DNA from: an uncultured Lentisphaerota bacterium
GTDB lineage: Bacteria > Verrucomicrobiota > Kiritimatiellia > CAIQIC01
NCBI GenBank assembly: GCA_903896925.1
Contig: CAITZM010000128.1
Location: 54,027 to 118,026 of the forward strand
Reading direction: 5' to 3'
Length of the DNA: 64,000 nucleotides
Shown here: piece by piece, positions 8,172 to 17,488 of the stretch
Layout of the letters: the number at the start of each line of letters is the position of its first letter
Numbering within the stretch: the stretch's first letter is position 1
Notes under the pieces: generated by a model
What the model was told of the DNA's origin: nothing
What the model saw: only the letters and a program-made list of their open reading frames with translations
Databases searched by the model: none
Program-made: the position numbers and the translations under genes

Positions 8172-9694
8172 GACGTTGCTCCTGGGGCCGCTTTCCGGCC
8201 CTTTTTGCTGCCACGCGGCGCCTTCGGTTGCGCATTATCCGCGGGCGTGAACGGGCGCGGGCCCACCTCGTTGGCGAGCAGTTCCGCGACCAGCGGGTCG
8301 TGGTGCTGCTCGCCCCACTTCGCGAGCAGCGCGCGGTGTTGCAGCAACACCTCGCGGCACGCGGGATCGGCGGCGAGGTTCTTCATCTCGCCGGGGTCGT
8401 TCTGCAAATCCACCAGCGACTCGCGCCGCTGGCCGCGGCCGTAGACGCAGTATTTGTAGCGGTCGGTCCGCACCATCCGGCCGGGCATCTCCGGCTTGAG
8501 TCCATCCACCATGCCGGTCTGCACCATATGGTTTTGCACCACGACAAACCCGCGCCAGTCGCCGGTGCTCTTGCCGAGCGCCAGCGGCAGCAGGCTGCGG
8601 CCGGGCAATGCGGGCGGAGAGGCAAGGCCCGCGGCGTCGAGCAGCGTCGGCAGGACATCGATGCCGATGTTGATCAGCTTGTCGCTGACCGCGACCGGCG
8701 TCCTGCCGGGCCAGTTGATGAGCAGCGGCACGCGGGCCGATTCCTCGTAGAAGACCGTCTTCTGGTTGAAGCCGTGCGCGCCGGAGCAGTCGCCGTGATC
8801 GGCGGTGAACACGATCAACGTGTTCCCGGCGAGCCCGGTTTTCTTCAGCGCGGCGAGCAGCTTGCCGATCTCGGCATCCACCAGTTCAGCCATGCGGTAA
8901 TAGCCCCAACGATGCTTGCGCCAGTCGTCCGGCGTGAACTTGCCAACGGGAAACGGCCCGTTTTCCACCTGATAGCCGCGGCGGATCATCGTCATTCCGT
9001 CGGGCTCGTTCGCGGGCGGCGCGAGATTCACGGGCGGCGGCGGCAATTTTTCCAGCGCGGGCGGCTGGCCGATCTCGCCGCAGTTGAGTTCCTGCTGGCG
9101 GCCCGCGAGGCGGCGCGCCCACTCGCAGATGTTGTGCGGATTGAGGTAGCTGGCGACGAGCAGGAACGGCTTCGCATGCGGCTGCGCGAGGAATTTTTCC
9201 GCGCCTGCCGTGACACCGGCATCGTGGCCGCCGGGACTTTTCTCCCCAAATATTTCAAACCCATGCGCCGTCTGGTCGCGGTGGTTGAAGTTCAGGTGCC
9301 ACTTGCCGCTGTAGGCCGTCTCGTAGCCCGCGTTGCGGAAATAGGAGCCCATGCACGGGAACTTCTGCGGATCGAGCGGAGCCTTCTCATCGTTGCTCGT
9401 GACACCCGTTTCATGGGGATAACGGCCGGTAAAGAGAGAATTGCGCAGCGGCATGCACAGCGGGTTGGAACTGTAGGCGCGGGTGCAGAGCAGCCCGCCC
9501 GCCGCGAGGCCGTCCATCGCCGGCGTGTGGAGATACTGTTTCCCCATCCGGCAGCTCATCACCTCGGCAAACTGCTGGTCGGTGATGATGAGAAGCACGT
9601 TCGGACGCGGCGCGGCCTGTTCCCCGAGCAGCGGCAGCCCCGCCACGCCCATGGCGGAGAGGCCCAGAAATTCCCGACGAGAGAGAGTTTTCAT
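8168..9694 (-). CDS. Sulfatase, family S1, with Asp-Gln metal motif, Tat-exported
   Basis: 508 residues from the ATG at 9694, which overlaps the preceding stop (ATGA, 9691-9694) and starts the Tat signal SRREFLGLSA. The maturation motif is Cys80-Met-Pro-Leu-Arg84 (NPLCMPLRNSLFTG). The first metal motif reads IITDQQ, with Gln in place of the second Asp, and the later one is TADHGDCSGAHG; both are the usual form in the choline-sulfatase-like side of the family. GKWHLNF is present. The tail APRGSKKGRKAAPG is Lys/Arg-rich. An in-frame extension up to 9862 exists but lies over the neighbour and lacks a signal peptide at its start. Confidence 0.92.
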   Translation of the reverse strand: MKTLSRREFLGLSAMGVAGLPLLGEQAAPRPNVLLIITDQQFAEVMSCRMGKQYLHTPAMDGLAAGGLLCTRAYSSNPLCMPLRNSLFTGRYPHETGVTSNDEKAPLDPQKFPCMGSYFRNAGYETAYSGKWHLNFNHRDQTAHGFEIFGEKSPGGHDAGVTAGAEKFLAQPHAKPFLLVASYLNPHNICEWARRLAGRQQELNCGEIGQPPALEKLPPPPVNLAPPANEPDGMTMIRRGYQVENGPFPVGKFTPDDWRKHRWGYYRMAELVDAEIGKLLAALKKTGLAGNTLIVFTADHGDCSGAHGFNQKTVFYEESARVPLLINWPGRTPVAVSDKLINIGIDVLPTLLDAAGLASPPALPGRSLLPLALGKSTGDWRGFVVVQNHMVQTGMVDGLKPEMPGRMVRTDRYKYCVYGRGQRRESLVDLQNDPGEMKNLAADPACREVLLQHRALLAKWGEQHHDPLVAELLANEVGPRPFTPADNAQPKAPRGSKKGRKAAPGATS

Positions 9695-11337
9695 GGTATT
9701 CCCTTGGGAGCCGTTGACCCGCCATCGGCAGGCACTGCGCCCCGGCGCTGTTTGGCTCGCTGTTCCTTTTTTAATTCCTTTTTCGCGGGGCTGGCCTTGC
9801 CGGGCGCAGGCTCCGGTGCGACGCCGGCGATAACCGGCACGGGCGGCAGATCCTTCTGCCACGCTTCCAGCTGAGCGGCGAGATCTTTTACGACGGCTGC
9901 ACGGGCCGGATCGTCGATGAGGTTGTGCATCTCCAGCGGGTCGTTGATCAGGTCATAAAGTTCATAGGAGCCCGCCCCGCGCGGTTCATGGATGAGCTTG
10001 TACTGTCGCGTACGGATCATCCGGCTGTTGCGCTCGGCGAACGCCCGGTTTTTCCAGCCGGGTTCCTGGCCGGCCACGAGCGCGGTCAGGCTGCGGCCCT
10101 GGATGCCCTGCTTCGGCAGCGGCACGCCGGCCAGCTCGCACAGCGTCGGCATCACGTCGATGTTCTCGACGATCTCGTTGACCACCGCGCCGCGGTTGAA
10201 CTGCGCCGCCTGCGGGCTGGCGGCCGGGACTTTCATCAGCAGCGGGATGCGCGCAGACCCCTCGTACATCACACCCTTGAACCAGCGGTTGAGATCACCG
10301 AGCATATTGCCGTGGTCGGCGGTGAAGACGATCAGCGTGTTATCGGCGAGACCCTGATCCCGCATGTGCCCCAGCAGCCGCCCGATGTTGTCGTCCACCA
10401 TCGTCACCTTCGCCAGATAGGCGGCGGTCATCGCCTTTACGATGCCAGGATCGTTGACGTGATGGGTGCCGGCGCTCTGCAAGGGCTGGTTCGGGTCTTG
10501 TTTGAAAGAGGATGGCAGCGGCATTTTGCCGGCGTCGAACATGGTCCAGTACGGCTCGCACAGGTGCGAGGGGCTGTGCGGGTCGAGGTAGCTCACGAAC
10601 AGGAAAAACGGCCGGGTCTTGTCACGCTGGCCGAGGAAATCCACCGCGCGGTCGGTGATCCAGAAGGTCTGCGCATCTTCCTTGGGATAGGCCAGCCTGC
10701 CGAGGCCGCGCCCGAGCGGGTCGGCGGGAAACGGTTGCACGGTCAGCTTGCGCCCGGCGCCGGCGCCGTGTTTTTTCTCCACGTCCTCCGGCCAGGTCGG
10801 CAACCGGTGCGGGCCTTCGCCGGCGAACGACCAGAAGTAATCGAAGTGGTACGCGAGGTTTTCGGGGATGAAGTGGAGCTTGCCGCTGAGGGCGGTCTGG
10901 TAGCCCTGCTGGTGGAGGATCGCGGGCAACAACACCTGCGGCTCGCGCGGCGGCGTGTTGTTGTCGATCGCGCCGTGGACGTGCGCGTAGCGGCCGGTGA
11001 AGAAGCTGTAGCGCGACGGCGTGCAGATCGGCGCGACGGTGTAGGCGGTGGCGAACCGCGTGCCCTCGCGGGCGAGCCGGTCGAGGTGCGGCGTCTTGAC
11101 GAGGGCATGGCCCGCGCAGCTCATCACGTTCCACTTCATCTCATCCACCATGATGAAGAGGATGTTGGGCCGGGCCGGCCCGGCGGGGACGGCGGGTTTG
11201 TCCAAGGCGGGGACGGCCGGAGCGACACTTTCCCCAAGCCTGGGGAAAACCAGGGCGGCGGCCCCCGCCAGCTTCAGGAAATCGCGACGCTTGAGCAAGG
11301 TGCGCGATGCACAGGGAGGTATTTGATTGCTTCTCAT
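9691..11337 (-). CDS. Sulfatase, family S1, Tat-exported
   Basis: 548 residues from the ATG at 11337, 10 bp after the preceding stop. The N-terminus has LKRRDFLKLAGAAAL followed by FPRLGES. The DNA of that last part (11229-11248) is the palindrome TTTCCCCAAGCCTGGGGAAA, similar to the intergenic TTCCAA units. The motif is Cys105-Thr-Pro-Ser-Arg109 (APICTPSRYSFFTG). Other active-site parts are MVDEMKW, SGKLHF and TADHGNMLGD, so it groups with the Asp-Glu/Asp-His type rather than the DDxG type. The tail after residue 515 is Lys-rich (AKKELKKEQRAKQRR). It overlaps the next sulfatase by ATGA. Confidence 0.92.
   Translation of the reverse strand: MRSNQIPPCASRTLLKRRDFLKLAGAAALVFPRLGESVAPAVPALDKPAVPAGPARPNILFIMVDEMKWNVMSCAGHALVKTPHLDRLAREGTRFATAYTVAPICTPSRYSFFTGRYAHVHGAIDNNTPPREPQVLLPAILHQQGYQTALSGKLHFIPENLAYHFDYFWSFAGEGPHRLPTWPEDVEKKHGAGAGRKLTVQPFPADPLGRGLGRLAYPKEDAQTFWITDRAVDFLGQRDKTRPFFLFVSYLDPHSPSHLCEPYWTMFDAGKMPLPSSFKQDPNQPLQSAGTHHVNDPGIVKAMTAAYLAKVTMVDDNIGRLLGHMRDQGLADNTLIVFTADHGNMLGDLNRWFKGVMYEGSARIPLLMKVPAASPQAAQFNRGAVVNEIVENIDVMPTLCELAGVPLPKQGIQGRSLTALVAGQEPGWKNRAFAERNSRMIRTRQYKLIHEPRGAGSYELYDLINDPLEMHNLIDDPARAAVVKDLAAQLEAWQKDLPPVPVIAGVAPEPAPGKASPAKKELKKEQRAKQRRGAVPADGGSTAPKGIP
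11229..11248. repeat. Palindrome inside a sulfatase signal region
   Basis: TTTCCCCA/TGGGGAAA arms of 8 bp around AGCC. It reads FPRLG in the minus frame, the same translation given by the intergenic TTCCAA-CTTGGAA units, and could be a diverged unit inside coding DNA. Confidence 0.45.
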
Positions 11338-11347
11338 GAGGCTGGCG

Positions 11348-13024
11348 TTATTTGCCTTGCTTCCGCGCCGCCCGGACCGCCTTCTTTTCGGGACCGGTCG
11401 GCTCGGGGTCGCTGAAAGGCGTACGATCGAAGGCCTGGCCATCGCCGACCACGCGCGGATCGTGGGCATCGGTGAGAATCTGCTGCAGCCGTGCCGCGAG
11501 TTCGCCCTTTTGTTGGGCATACGCGGGGTCGGCGGCGACATTCGCCACCTGGTCCGGGTCCTTGCGCAAATCGTAGAGCTCCTCCGCCGGCCGTTTGCCG
11601 AAGGCGTAGTTGTAATGCCACGTCCAGTCTTCCTCGCCGTACTGGCGCACGAGCCAGGTCTTCGTCGGGCTGGCGTCCATGTCGGCGAACGCGGCGAACG
11701 TGTTGTGCTCGAGCGGCAGCATATCCGCCTTGCTGGTGAAATTCGGCTTGCCCATCGGCCAGCGGTCGGGCGCAAAGTTGCGGACGTAGAGGAAGTCGCG
11801 CGTGCGCAGCGAACGCTGAGGGTACGGCAGGTTGCCCTCGCGCGCGGCGGCGACGTGCCGCTCCCGGCCGGTGACGACCCAGGTGCGCGCCGGGTCCACC
11901 TGCCCGCCCTGCGCGGAGCGCAGCACGTTGAGGAAGCTGCGGCCGGTCATCACCGCGGGCGGCTTGACGCCGCCGATTTCGCAGAACGTAGGCGCCAGAT
12001 CCATCAGGTTGACGAAGTCATCCACTACGCGGCCGCCCTGGATGCCCGGCCCGCGGACGAGCAGCGCGACAGCGACGCCGTGGTCATAGAGGTTGCACTT
12101 GCCGCCGGGGACGCCGGGCATGCCGTGGTCGCCGCTGATGACGAGGATGGTGTTGTCGAGCTCGCCGATCGCGCGCAGCCGCTCGATGATGACGCCGACG
12201 CCAGCGTCCCACGCCTGGATCTCGCCCATGTAGTCGGTGTAGTCGGCGCGGACCTCAGGGACGTCGGGCATGAACTGCGGCAGCCGGCCCCGGAGCGTGT
12301 CGGGCTCGAGGCCCCAGAGCGCCTTGCCAGAATCCTTCTCGAAGGCGCGGTGCGTCAGCGTCGGGCCAAACCAGTAGCAGAACGGTTGGTCCGGCTTGCG
12401 GTCGGCGAGGAACGCATCGAAATTGCCGCGCACCTGAGCGAGCATTTTCTCCTTCGCCGCCGCAAAGGTCAGGCCCTCGCGCACCATTTCCGTGGCGCGG
12501 CTGGAGAACCGGCAGAAATCGCGGCCGGCCTTCTCGTAGGCGTACTGCTGGCCGCCGTAGGGCGCGTCGGCCGGCGCGCCCGGACTCCAGACCTTGTAGC
12601 TCTTGCCGATATGGTAGCCCGCGTCGCGCAGCAGCAGCGGATAGCTCGGGATGGCGGCATCCCACAGCGCGCCCTGCAGGATCGCGCCGCGGCCCGTGCG
12701 GAAGAAATACTGGCCGGAGAGCAGCGAGCTGCGGCACGGCGTGCAGCTCGGCGCGGTGACGAACGCGCTGCGGAAGAGAACGCCCTCGCGCGCCACGCGG
12801 TCGATGTGCGGCGTCTTGAGCAGGGGATTGATGGTGGGACGGTTGTCGAGGGCCGCGTAGCAGTTGGCATAGCGGCCCCAGTCATCGGCGAAGCAGAAGA
12901 CGATGTTGGGCCTGCCCCGAGCGGAGTCGAGGGGCTGCTTCGGTAGCGCCTCCGCGGCGGTCGCCACGGCCAGCGCACAGCCCAGCATACCCAGCATCCC
13001 AACAGCCTTATTCACCATGGTCAT
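11348..13024 (-). CDS. Sulfatase, family S1, heparan N-sulfatase-like, CxPCR motif
   Basis: 558 residues with a Sec signal peptide (VGMLGMLGCALAVATAAEA). The motif is Cys94-Thr-Pro-Cys-Arg98 (APSCTPCRSSLLSG). The start FCFADDWGRYANCY and the late SGDHGMPGVPGGKCNLYDHG are of the type seen in sulfatases annotated as N-sulfoglucosamine sulfohydrolase-like, which is only a family resemblance. The usual GKWHL is replaced by IGKSYKVWSPG. Between the signal peptide and the domain lies PLDSARGRPN, encoded by an inserted GC-rich repeat (12911-12936). The tail is basic (EKKAVRAARKQGK). The start overlaps the preceding stop as ATGA (13021-13024). Confidence 0.92.
   Translation of the reverse strand: MTMVNKAVGMLGMLGCALAVATAAEALPKQPLDSARGRPNIVFCFADDWGRYANCYAALDNRPTINPLLKTPHIDRVAREGVLFRSAFVTAPSCTPCRSSLLSGQYFFRTGRGAILQGALWDAAIPSYPLLLRDAGYHIGKSYKVWSPGAPADAPYGGQQYAYEKAGRDFCRFSSRATEMVREGLTFAAAKEKMLAQVRGNFDAFLADRKPDQPFCYWFGPTLTHRAFEKDSGKALWGLEPDTLRGRLPQFMPDVPEVRADYTDYMGEIQAWDAGVGVIIERLRAIGELDNTILVISGDHGMPGVPGGKCNLYDHGVAVALLVRGPGIQGGRVVDDFVNLMDLAPTFCEIGGVKPPAVMTGRSFLNVLRSAQGGQVDPARTWVVTGRERHVAAAREGNLPYPQRSLRTRDFLYVRNFAPDRWPMGKPNFTSKADMLPLEHNTFAAFADMDASPTKTWLVRQYGEEDWTWHYNYAFGKRPAEELYDLRKDPDQVANVAADPAYAQQKGELAARLQQILTDAHDPRVVGDGQAFDRTPFSDPEPTGPEKKAVRAARKQGK
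12911..12936. repeat. CCTGCCCCGAGC-TCGAGGGG repeat within sulfatase linker
   Basis: A member of a short dispersed repeat that also occurs at 14457-14494 and 56061-56121. Each time it lies between the signal-peptide codons and the first codons of the sulfatase fold. Confidence 0.6.
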
Positions 13025-14574
13025 GGACGGCTCCTTCCCTGCTCGCGTATCCGGTCCAACACGGCGGTCATTTCCTGCACGCGGTCCGGATGCTCGGCGG
13101 CGACATTCTTGGTTTCGCCGAGGTCATTGGCAAGGTTATAGAGTTGCGCATCCGGGCCGGCGCCGCGCTTCTTGCCTTTCTTGGCCTTGGCGCCCTGGGG
13201 TGGTGGAATCAGCTTCCACGGGCCTTTGCGGAGCGCGAGGACATGGCCTTGCTCAACAAGATATTCGCGGCCGGCCGGACCGCCGAGGAGTGCGGGCAGC
13301 ACATTGAAGCTGTCGGGTCCCGCGGCGTCCGGCAGCGCCTGGCCGGTGAGCGCGGCGAACGAGGCGAGCATATCGGCGTGACACAACAGCGCATCGGAAT
13401 CGCCTTGTGGAATATGACCCGGCCAGCGCGCGATGAACGGCACGCGGGTGCCACCCTCATAGGCGCTGCCCTTGCCGGCGCGCAGCGGGCCGTTTTGCAG
13501 ATGCCCGTTGTTCGCTTCCGGCGAGCCGATGCCATGTTCCTTGTCGGGACCGTTGTTATCGAGCGTGCCGCCGTTGTCGCTCGTGACGATCACCAGCGTG
13601 TTTTCGGCGAGCTTGAGCCGGTCGAGTGCCGCGAGCACCTGCCCCACCGTCCAGTCGAACGACTGCACCGCGTCGCCGCGTACGCCGCACTGGCTCGTGC
13701 CCTTGAAGCGCGCATGGGGCACGCGCGGCACGTGGATATCGTGCGTGGCGAGATAGAGGAAGAACGGTTTGTCCTTGCCCTGCGCTGAGCCTGTCGAAGC
13801 GTTCTGCTCGATGAACGCGACGGCCTTGCCGGAGAGCACATCGCAAATCTCGTCATCCTTCCACAGCGCGGCCTTGCCGCCCTTTTGCTCCCCGATGCGC
13901 GGGATGCCGTTGACGAAGGAGCGCGGCTCGCCGCGCTGGACGGAGTAGTCGAGCTTGATCGGATCCTTGGGATCAAGGCCGACCACGCGATGGTTCTCGA
14001 CCCAGACGCACGGCGTGCGGTCGCCCGTGGCAGGCAGCAGCCACGCGTAGTCGAAGCCGATCTCCAGCGGGCCGGGCTTGATCTCGGTGTTGTAATCGGT
14101 GGGCGTCGCACCGAGCCCGAGATGCCACTTGCCGACGACGCCCGTGCTGTAGCCAGCCTGCTTGAGCAGCGCAGGCACGGTCAGGCGGCCCGGTTCGACG
14201 ATGAGACCGGCGATACCGGGCAAGATGCCGGTGCCCTGCTTGCGAAACGCGTACTCGCCGGTCATGAACGCGTAGCGCGTCGGCGTGCAGACGGCGGCGG
14301 GCGAGTGCGCGTCGGTGAACCGCCGGCCTTCCTTCGCAAAACGATCGAGGACCGGCGTCTTGATCTTCGTTGCGCCGTAGCAACCGAGGTCACCGTAGCC
14401 GATGTCGTCGGCGAGGATGAAGATGATGTTGGGCCTGCCTTGACCCGTGGTGAGCGCCGCCTGCCCCGGGCCAAGTCGAGGGGCCGCACCAGCGGACCCG
14501 AAAGGCTTGGCGGTTTCCGCGCGGGCCATGGCCCATGTTCCTGCGACCAGCAAAGTCAGAACCAGTTTTTTCAT
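13021..14574 (-). CDS. Sulfatase, family S1 (arylsulfatase type)
   Basis: 517 residues from the ATG at 14574 (ATGA overlap with the preceding stop at 14571), with signal peptide MKKLVLTLLVAGTWAMARAE. Residues 22-47 are a non-homologous linker (GSAGAAPRLGPGQAALTTGQ) derived from a dispersed repeat. The motif is Cys96-Thr-Pro-Thr-Arg100 (AAVCTPTRYAFMTG), with ADDIGYGDLGCYG, GKWHLGLG and TSDNGGT. A second repeat-derived insertion (ASTGSAQGK) sits in a surface loop, coded at 13779-13802. A Lys-rich loop (KAKKGKKRGAG) lies near the C-terminus. The motif context is close to that of the sulfatase at 29.8 kb, so these two are probably of one subfamily. Confidence 0.92.
   Translation of the reverse strand: MKKLVLTLLVAGTWAMARAETAKPFGSAGAAPRLGPGQAALTTGQGRPNIIFILADDIGYGDLGCYGATKIKTPVLDRFAKEGRRFTDAHSPAAVCTPTRYAFMTGEYAFRKQGTGILPGIAGLIVEPGRLTVPALLKQAGYSTGVVGKWHLGLGATPTDYNTEIKPGPLEIGFDYAWLLPATGDRTPCVWVENHRVVGLDPKDPIKLDYSVQRGEPRSFVNGIPRIGEQKGGKAALWKDDEICDVLSGKAVAFIEQNASTGSAQGKDKPFFLYLATHDIHVPRVPHARFKGTSQCGVRGDAVQSFDWTVGQVLAALDRLKLAENTLVIVTSDNGGTLDNNGPDKEHGIGSPEANNGHLQNGPLRAGKGSAYEGGTRVPFIARWPGHIPQGDSDALLCHADMLASFAALTGQALPDAAGPDSFNVLPALLGGPAGREYLVEQGHVLALRKGPWKLIPPPQGAKAKKGKKRGAGPDAQLYNLANDLGETKNVAAEHPDRVQEMTAVLDRIREQGRSRP
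13779..13802. repeat. GCTGAGCCTGTCGAAG-type repeat inside sulfatase coding sequence
   Basis: A GC-rich dispersed word (GCGCTGAGCCTGTCGAAGCG) that is read in frame as STGSAQG. Such words are familiar as scattered repeats in many bacterial genomes. The insertion keeps the frame and falls where sulfatases vary in length. Confidence 0.5.
14457..14494. repeat. CTGCCCCGGGC-AGTCGAGGGG repeat within sulfatase linker
   Basis: Closely related to the repeat at 56083-56121: both contain CTGCCCCG, AGTCGAGGGG and ACCAGCG in the same order and spacing. It codes for part of the linker between signal peptide and sulfatase domain. Confidence 0.6.
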
Positions 14575-16040
14575 GATGTCCCCTCCTGCGTCTTGGCACG
14601 GTTGGCCTTTTTCTTCTTCTTTTCCTTTTTCGCTTTGCCCTCGGTGCCGGGGACCGGCACGTTTTCCTTCGGCAGCCACTTGGCGAGGTCCGCCTTCACG
14701 GCAGCGAACTGTTCGTCCTTGGCGAGATTGGTCCACTCAAGCGGGTCCTTGTCGTGATCGTAGAGTTCCTCGCCGCCATCGGCATAGTGGATGTAACGCC
14801 AGCGCTCCGTGCGCACGGTATGGTTGTTGAGCTGGAACGTGGTCACCGCCGGCCGGTCCCACGCCGCCGCCGGATCGGCCAGCAGCGGCTTCATGCTGAC
14901 GCCCTGCAGGTGTTTCGGCGCCGGCAACCCGGCCAGCTCGCACAACGTCGGGTAGATGTTCATGTAGTCGATGGGCTTGCCGCACGCGCCCCCCGCCTTG
15001 GTCAGGCCGGGCACGACCCAAAGGTGCGGCGCGCGCGTGCCTTCCTCCCAGAGCGTGGACTTGTGCCAGTGCAGCTTCTCGCCGAGGTGCCAGCCGTGGT
15101 CGCTCCAGCAGCAGATGATCGTATCGTTGGTGTGCCCGCTCTTGTCGAAGCCGTCGAGCAGCCGGCCGACCATCGCGTCGCAGAAGGTGATCGTTGCCAG
15201 GTAGGCCTGCACGCATTCCTTCCACTTGCCCTCCCGCACGATCCCATCGTGCTCGCGCCGCTTGGCGAACTGCACGCCGACGGGCGGGACATCGTCGAGG
15301 TCGGCCGCCAGAATCTTCGGCAGCACGATCGACTCCAGCGGATAGAGGTCGAAGTATTTCTGCGGCACGGTCCACGAGAGGTGCGGCTTGTGCAGGCCAC
15401 AGGCGAGGAAGAACGGCTGGTCGCGCTTTTCCGTGAGCTGCTTGACGATGTAATCCACCGAGTGGAAATCCTCCATCACCTCGTCGCCGCCGGCGATGGG
15501 GCCGAGCTTGATGTTGCTCACGTCCGGCGCGACCCGATGGACACCGCTGCGGGAAGCCTTCAACTGCGCCTTGTCCAACGCGTCGTCTTCGTCACCACCG
15601 CCCTTCTTGGGCAGATAGTCGGTCCAGTCCGAATCGCGGCGCATGCTGTCGTGATAGATCTTGCCGGCGCCCGCCACATAGTAGCCGTTGTTCTTGAAAT
15701 GCAGCGGCAATGTCGTGATCTCCGCCGGCACGGTCTTCCGCCAGTCAACGTTGTTGCCATAGACGCCGGTGGAACCCGGCCGCATCCCGCTCAGCAGCGC
15801 CGTGCGCGAGGGATTGCACAGCGGCGACGCGCAGTAGGCGCGCGTGAACGCCACGCCACGCGCCGCCAGCCGGTCGAGGTTGGGTGTCTTGACCTGTTGG
15901 TTGACGCCGAGGTAGTGGACCCAGTCGCGCAGGTCATCGATGGCGATGAACAGGATGTTGGGCCTCGGTTGTTCCGCGCGCGCAACAGCCAGCATCCCCA
16001 CAGCCAGCAGAGCCAGGCCCAGCTTGCTGTTCAGCCTCAT
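14571..16040 (-). CDS. Iduronate-2-sulfatase-like sulfatase (S1_7 type)
   Basis: 489 residues from the ATG at 16040 (ATGA overlap with the preceding stop at 16037), with signal peptide MRLNSKLGLALLAVGMLAVA. The motif is Cys75-Asn-Pro-Ser-Arg79 (SPLCNPSRTALLSG). IDDLRDWVHYLG at the start, AGKIYHD in the middle and CWSDHGWHLGEKLHWHK late are hallmark segments of iduronate-2-sulfatase-like enzymes. In characterised members this subfamily removes 2-O-sulfate from iduronate or related sugars; bacterial members also act on other glycans. The C-terminus is strongly basic (KAKKEKKKKKANRAK). Confidence 0.93.
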   Translation of the reverse strand: MRLNSKLGLALLAVGMLAVARAEQPRPNILFIAIDDLRDWVHYLGVNQQVKTPNLDRLAARGVAFTRAYCASPLCNPSRTALLSGMRPGSTGVYGNNVDWRKTVPAEITTLPLHFKNNGYYVAGAGKIYHDSMRRDSDWTDYLPKKGGGDEDDALDKAQLKASRSGVHRVAPDVSNIKLGPIAGGDEVMEDFHSVDYIVKQLTEKRDQPFFLACGLHKPHLSWTVPQKYFDLYPLESIVLPKILAADLDDVPPVGVQFAKRREHDGIVREGKWKECVQAYLATITFCDAMVGRLLDGFDKSGHTNDTIICCWSDHGWHLGEKLHWHKSTLWEEGTRAPHLWVVPGLTKAGGACGKPIDYMNIYPTLCELAGLPAPKHLQGVSMKPLLADPAAAWDRPAVTTFQLNNHTVRTERWRYIHYADGGEELYDHDKDPLEWTNLAKDEQFAAVKADLAKWLPKENVPVPGTEGKAKKEKKKKKANRAKTQEGTS

Positions 16041-17488
16041 GGCGACTTTCCTTTCTCCTGCTGCTTCTTGCCTGCCTGCCACCTTGGTTCCCACTCGGGC
16101 AGCGGCGAGCGGGCGGTCTGGAGGTAGGCGCCGATCTTCGCGGCGATCTCGGATTGCTGCGCGGCAACGTCCGCCTGCTCGGCGGGATCGTTCTGCAGAT
16201 CGTGGAGTACCACCGGCGCGGCGGGACCGCCGGCACGGATGCCTTTCCAGCGGCCCTGATAGAGCGCCGCCTGCTTGAAACCGGCCTCGTGGAACTCCCA
16301 ATACAGAAACTCGTGCTGCGGCTGCGCCGCGCCACGGCCCAGCAACGTCGGCGCGAAGCTGATCGAATCCAGCCCGGCCGGCGCGGCAGCGCCCGCCAGT
16401 TCTGCGGCGGTGGCCAACCAGTCACCGAAGTAGGCGGCGTGCCCGCTCACGCAGCCGGGGGTGACCGTGCCCGGCCACCACGCGAGGCACGGCACGCGGA
16501 TGCCGCCCTCGGTCAGGCTGCGCTTGATGCCGCTGTATGGGCCGGCGGGATTGAAGCGCGTCAGGTCATGGTTGCTCTCGTTGTGCGGGCCGTTGTCGCT
16601 CGTGAAGATGACCAGCGTGCGCCCGGCCAAGCCGAGCCGCCGCAGTTCGGCCTGCAGGCGGCCGACGTAGCCATCGAGCCGGGTGATCATCGCGGCGTGT
16701 CCCTTGTCGGGTTTCGGCCAGTCCTTGTCCGCATAGGGGCCGTAGTCGGGCACCTCGGCACCGTCTTTCAGTTCGCGCGTACGCTCGTTGTTCGCGTGCG
16801 GCACCACCATGCTCCAGTAGAGGAAGAACGAGCGATCTTTGTTTTCCGCTACAAACTTCAGCGCCTCGTCGGCGAAGAGGTCATCGGCATAGATCTTGGC
16901 ATCTGTGGCATAGCCGCCGCCCAGATTGCCCAGTGGCATGACCTTGTTCGGCAGTTCCACCTTTTCCTCGTTCCGCCGCAGGTAATCCGGGAAATGATTG
17001 TGCGCGTGAACCTGGTTCAGAAAGCCGAGGAAGAAATCGAAGCCGTGCTTGCGCGGCAGTCCGCAGTCCGCCGCGCCCGCGTCGCCCAGCCCCCACTTGC
17101 CGATCAGCGCGGTCTTGTAGCCCGCCTTCTGTAACACGTCGGCCACGGTCACATCGCCGGCCCGCAGCGCCTGCGCCTCCGGGTTGGCGACGCCCGCATT
17201 GCCACGGACGCGCGTATGCCCGTGATGCTTCCCCGTCATCAGCACGCTGCGCGACGGCGCGCAGACCGTCGCCCCGGAATAGAACTGCGTGAACCGCAGC
17301 CCTTCCTGGGCCATGCGATCGAGGCAGGGCGTCTGGATGACCTTCTGCCCATAGCAGCCGAGTTCAGCGTAGCCCAGATCATCGGCGAGGATGAAGATGA
17401 GGTTGGGCTTCGCCTCGGCAGCGCGCAGCGAACCCGGCAAAGCCAGCAGCAACGTAGCGAGGGATAGAACGAAGCATCTGTTTTTCAT
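16037..17488 (-). CDS. Sulfatase, family S1 (arylsulfatase A-like)
   Basis: 483 residues with signal peptide MKNRCFVLSLATLLLALPGS. The motif is Cys76-Ala-Pro-Ser-Arg80 (ATVCAPSRSVLMTG), with ADDLGYAELGCYG, IGKWGLGD and TSDNGPHNES. HTRVRGN after the motif and the QVHAHNHFPDYL segment are typical of arylsulfatase A-like enzymes annotated widely in Bacteroidetes and Verrucomicrobia. It ends GKKQQEKGKSP. Its start overlaps the preceding stop by ATGA (17485-17488). Confidence 0.93.
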   Translation of the reverse strand: MKNRCFVLSLATLLLALPGSLRAAEAKPNLIFILADDLGYAELGCYGQKVIQTPCLDRMAQEGLRFTQFYSGATVCAPSRSVLMTGKHHGHTRVRGNAGVANPEAQALRAGDVTVADVLQKAGYKTALIGKWGLGDAGAADCGLPRKHGFDFFLGFLNQVHAHNHFPDYLRRNEEKVELPNKVMPLGNLGGGYATDAKIYADDLFADEALKFVAENKDRSFFLYWSMVVPHANNERTRELKDGAEVPDYGPYADKDWPKPDKGHAAMITRLDGYVGRLQAELRRLGLAGRTLVIFTSDNGPHNESNHDLTRFNPAGPYSGIKRSLTEGGIRVPCLAWWPGTVTPGCVSGHAAYFGDWLATAAELAGAAAPAGLDSISFAPTLLGRGAAQPQHEFLYWEFHEAGFKQAALYQGRWKGIRAGGPAAPVVLHDLQNDPAEQADVAAQQSEIAAKIGAYLQTARSPLPEWEPRWQAGKKQQEKGKSP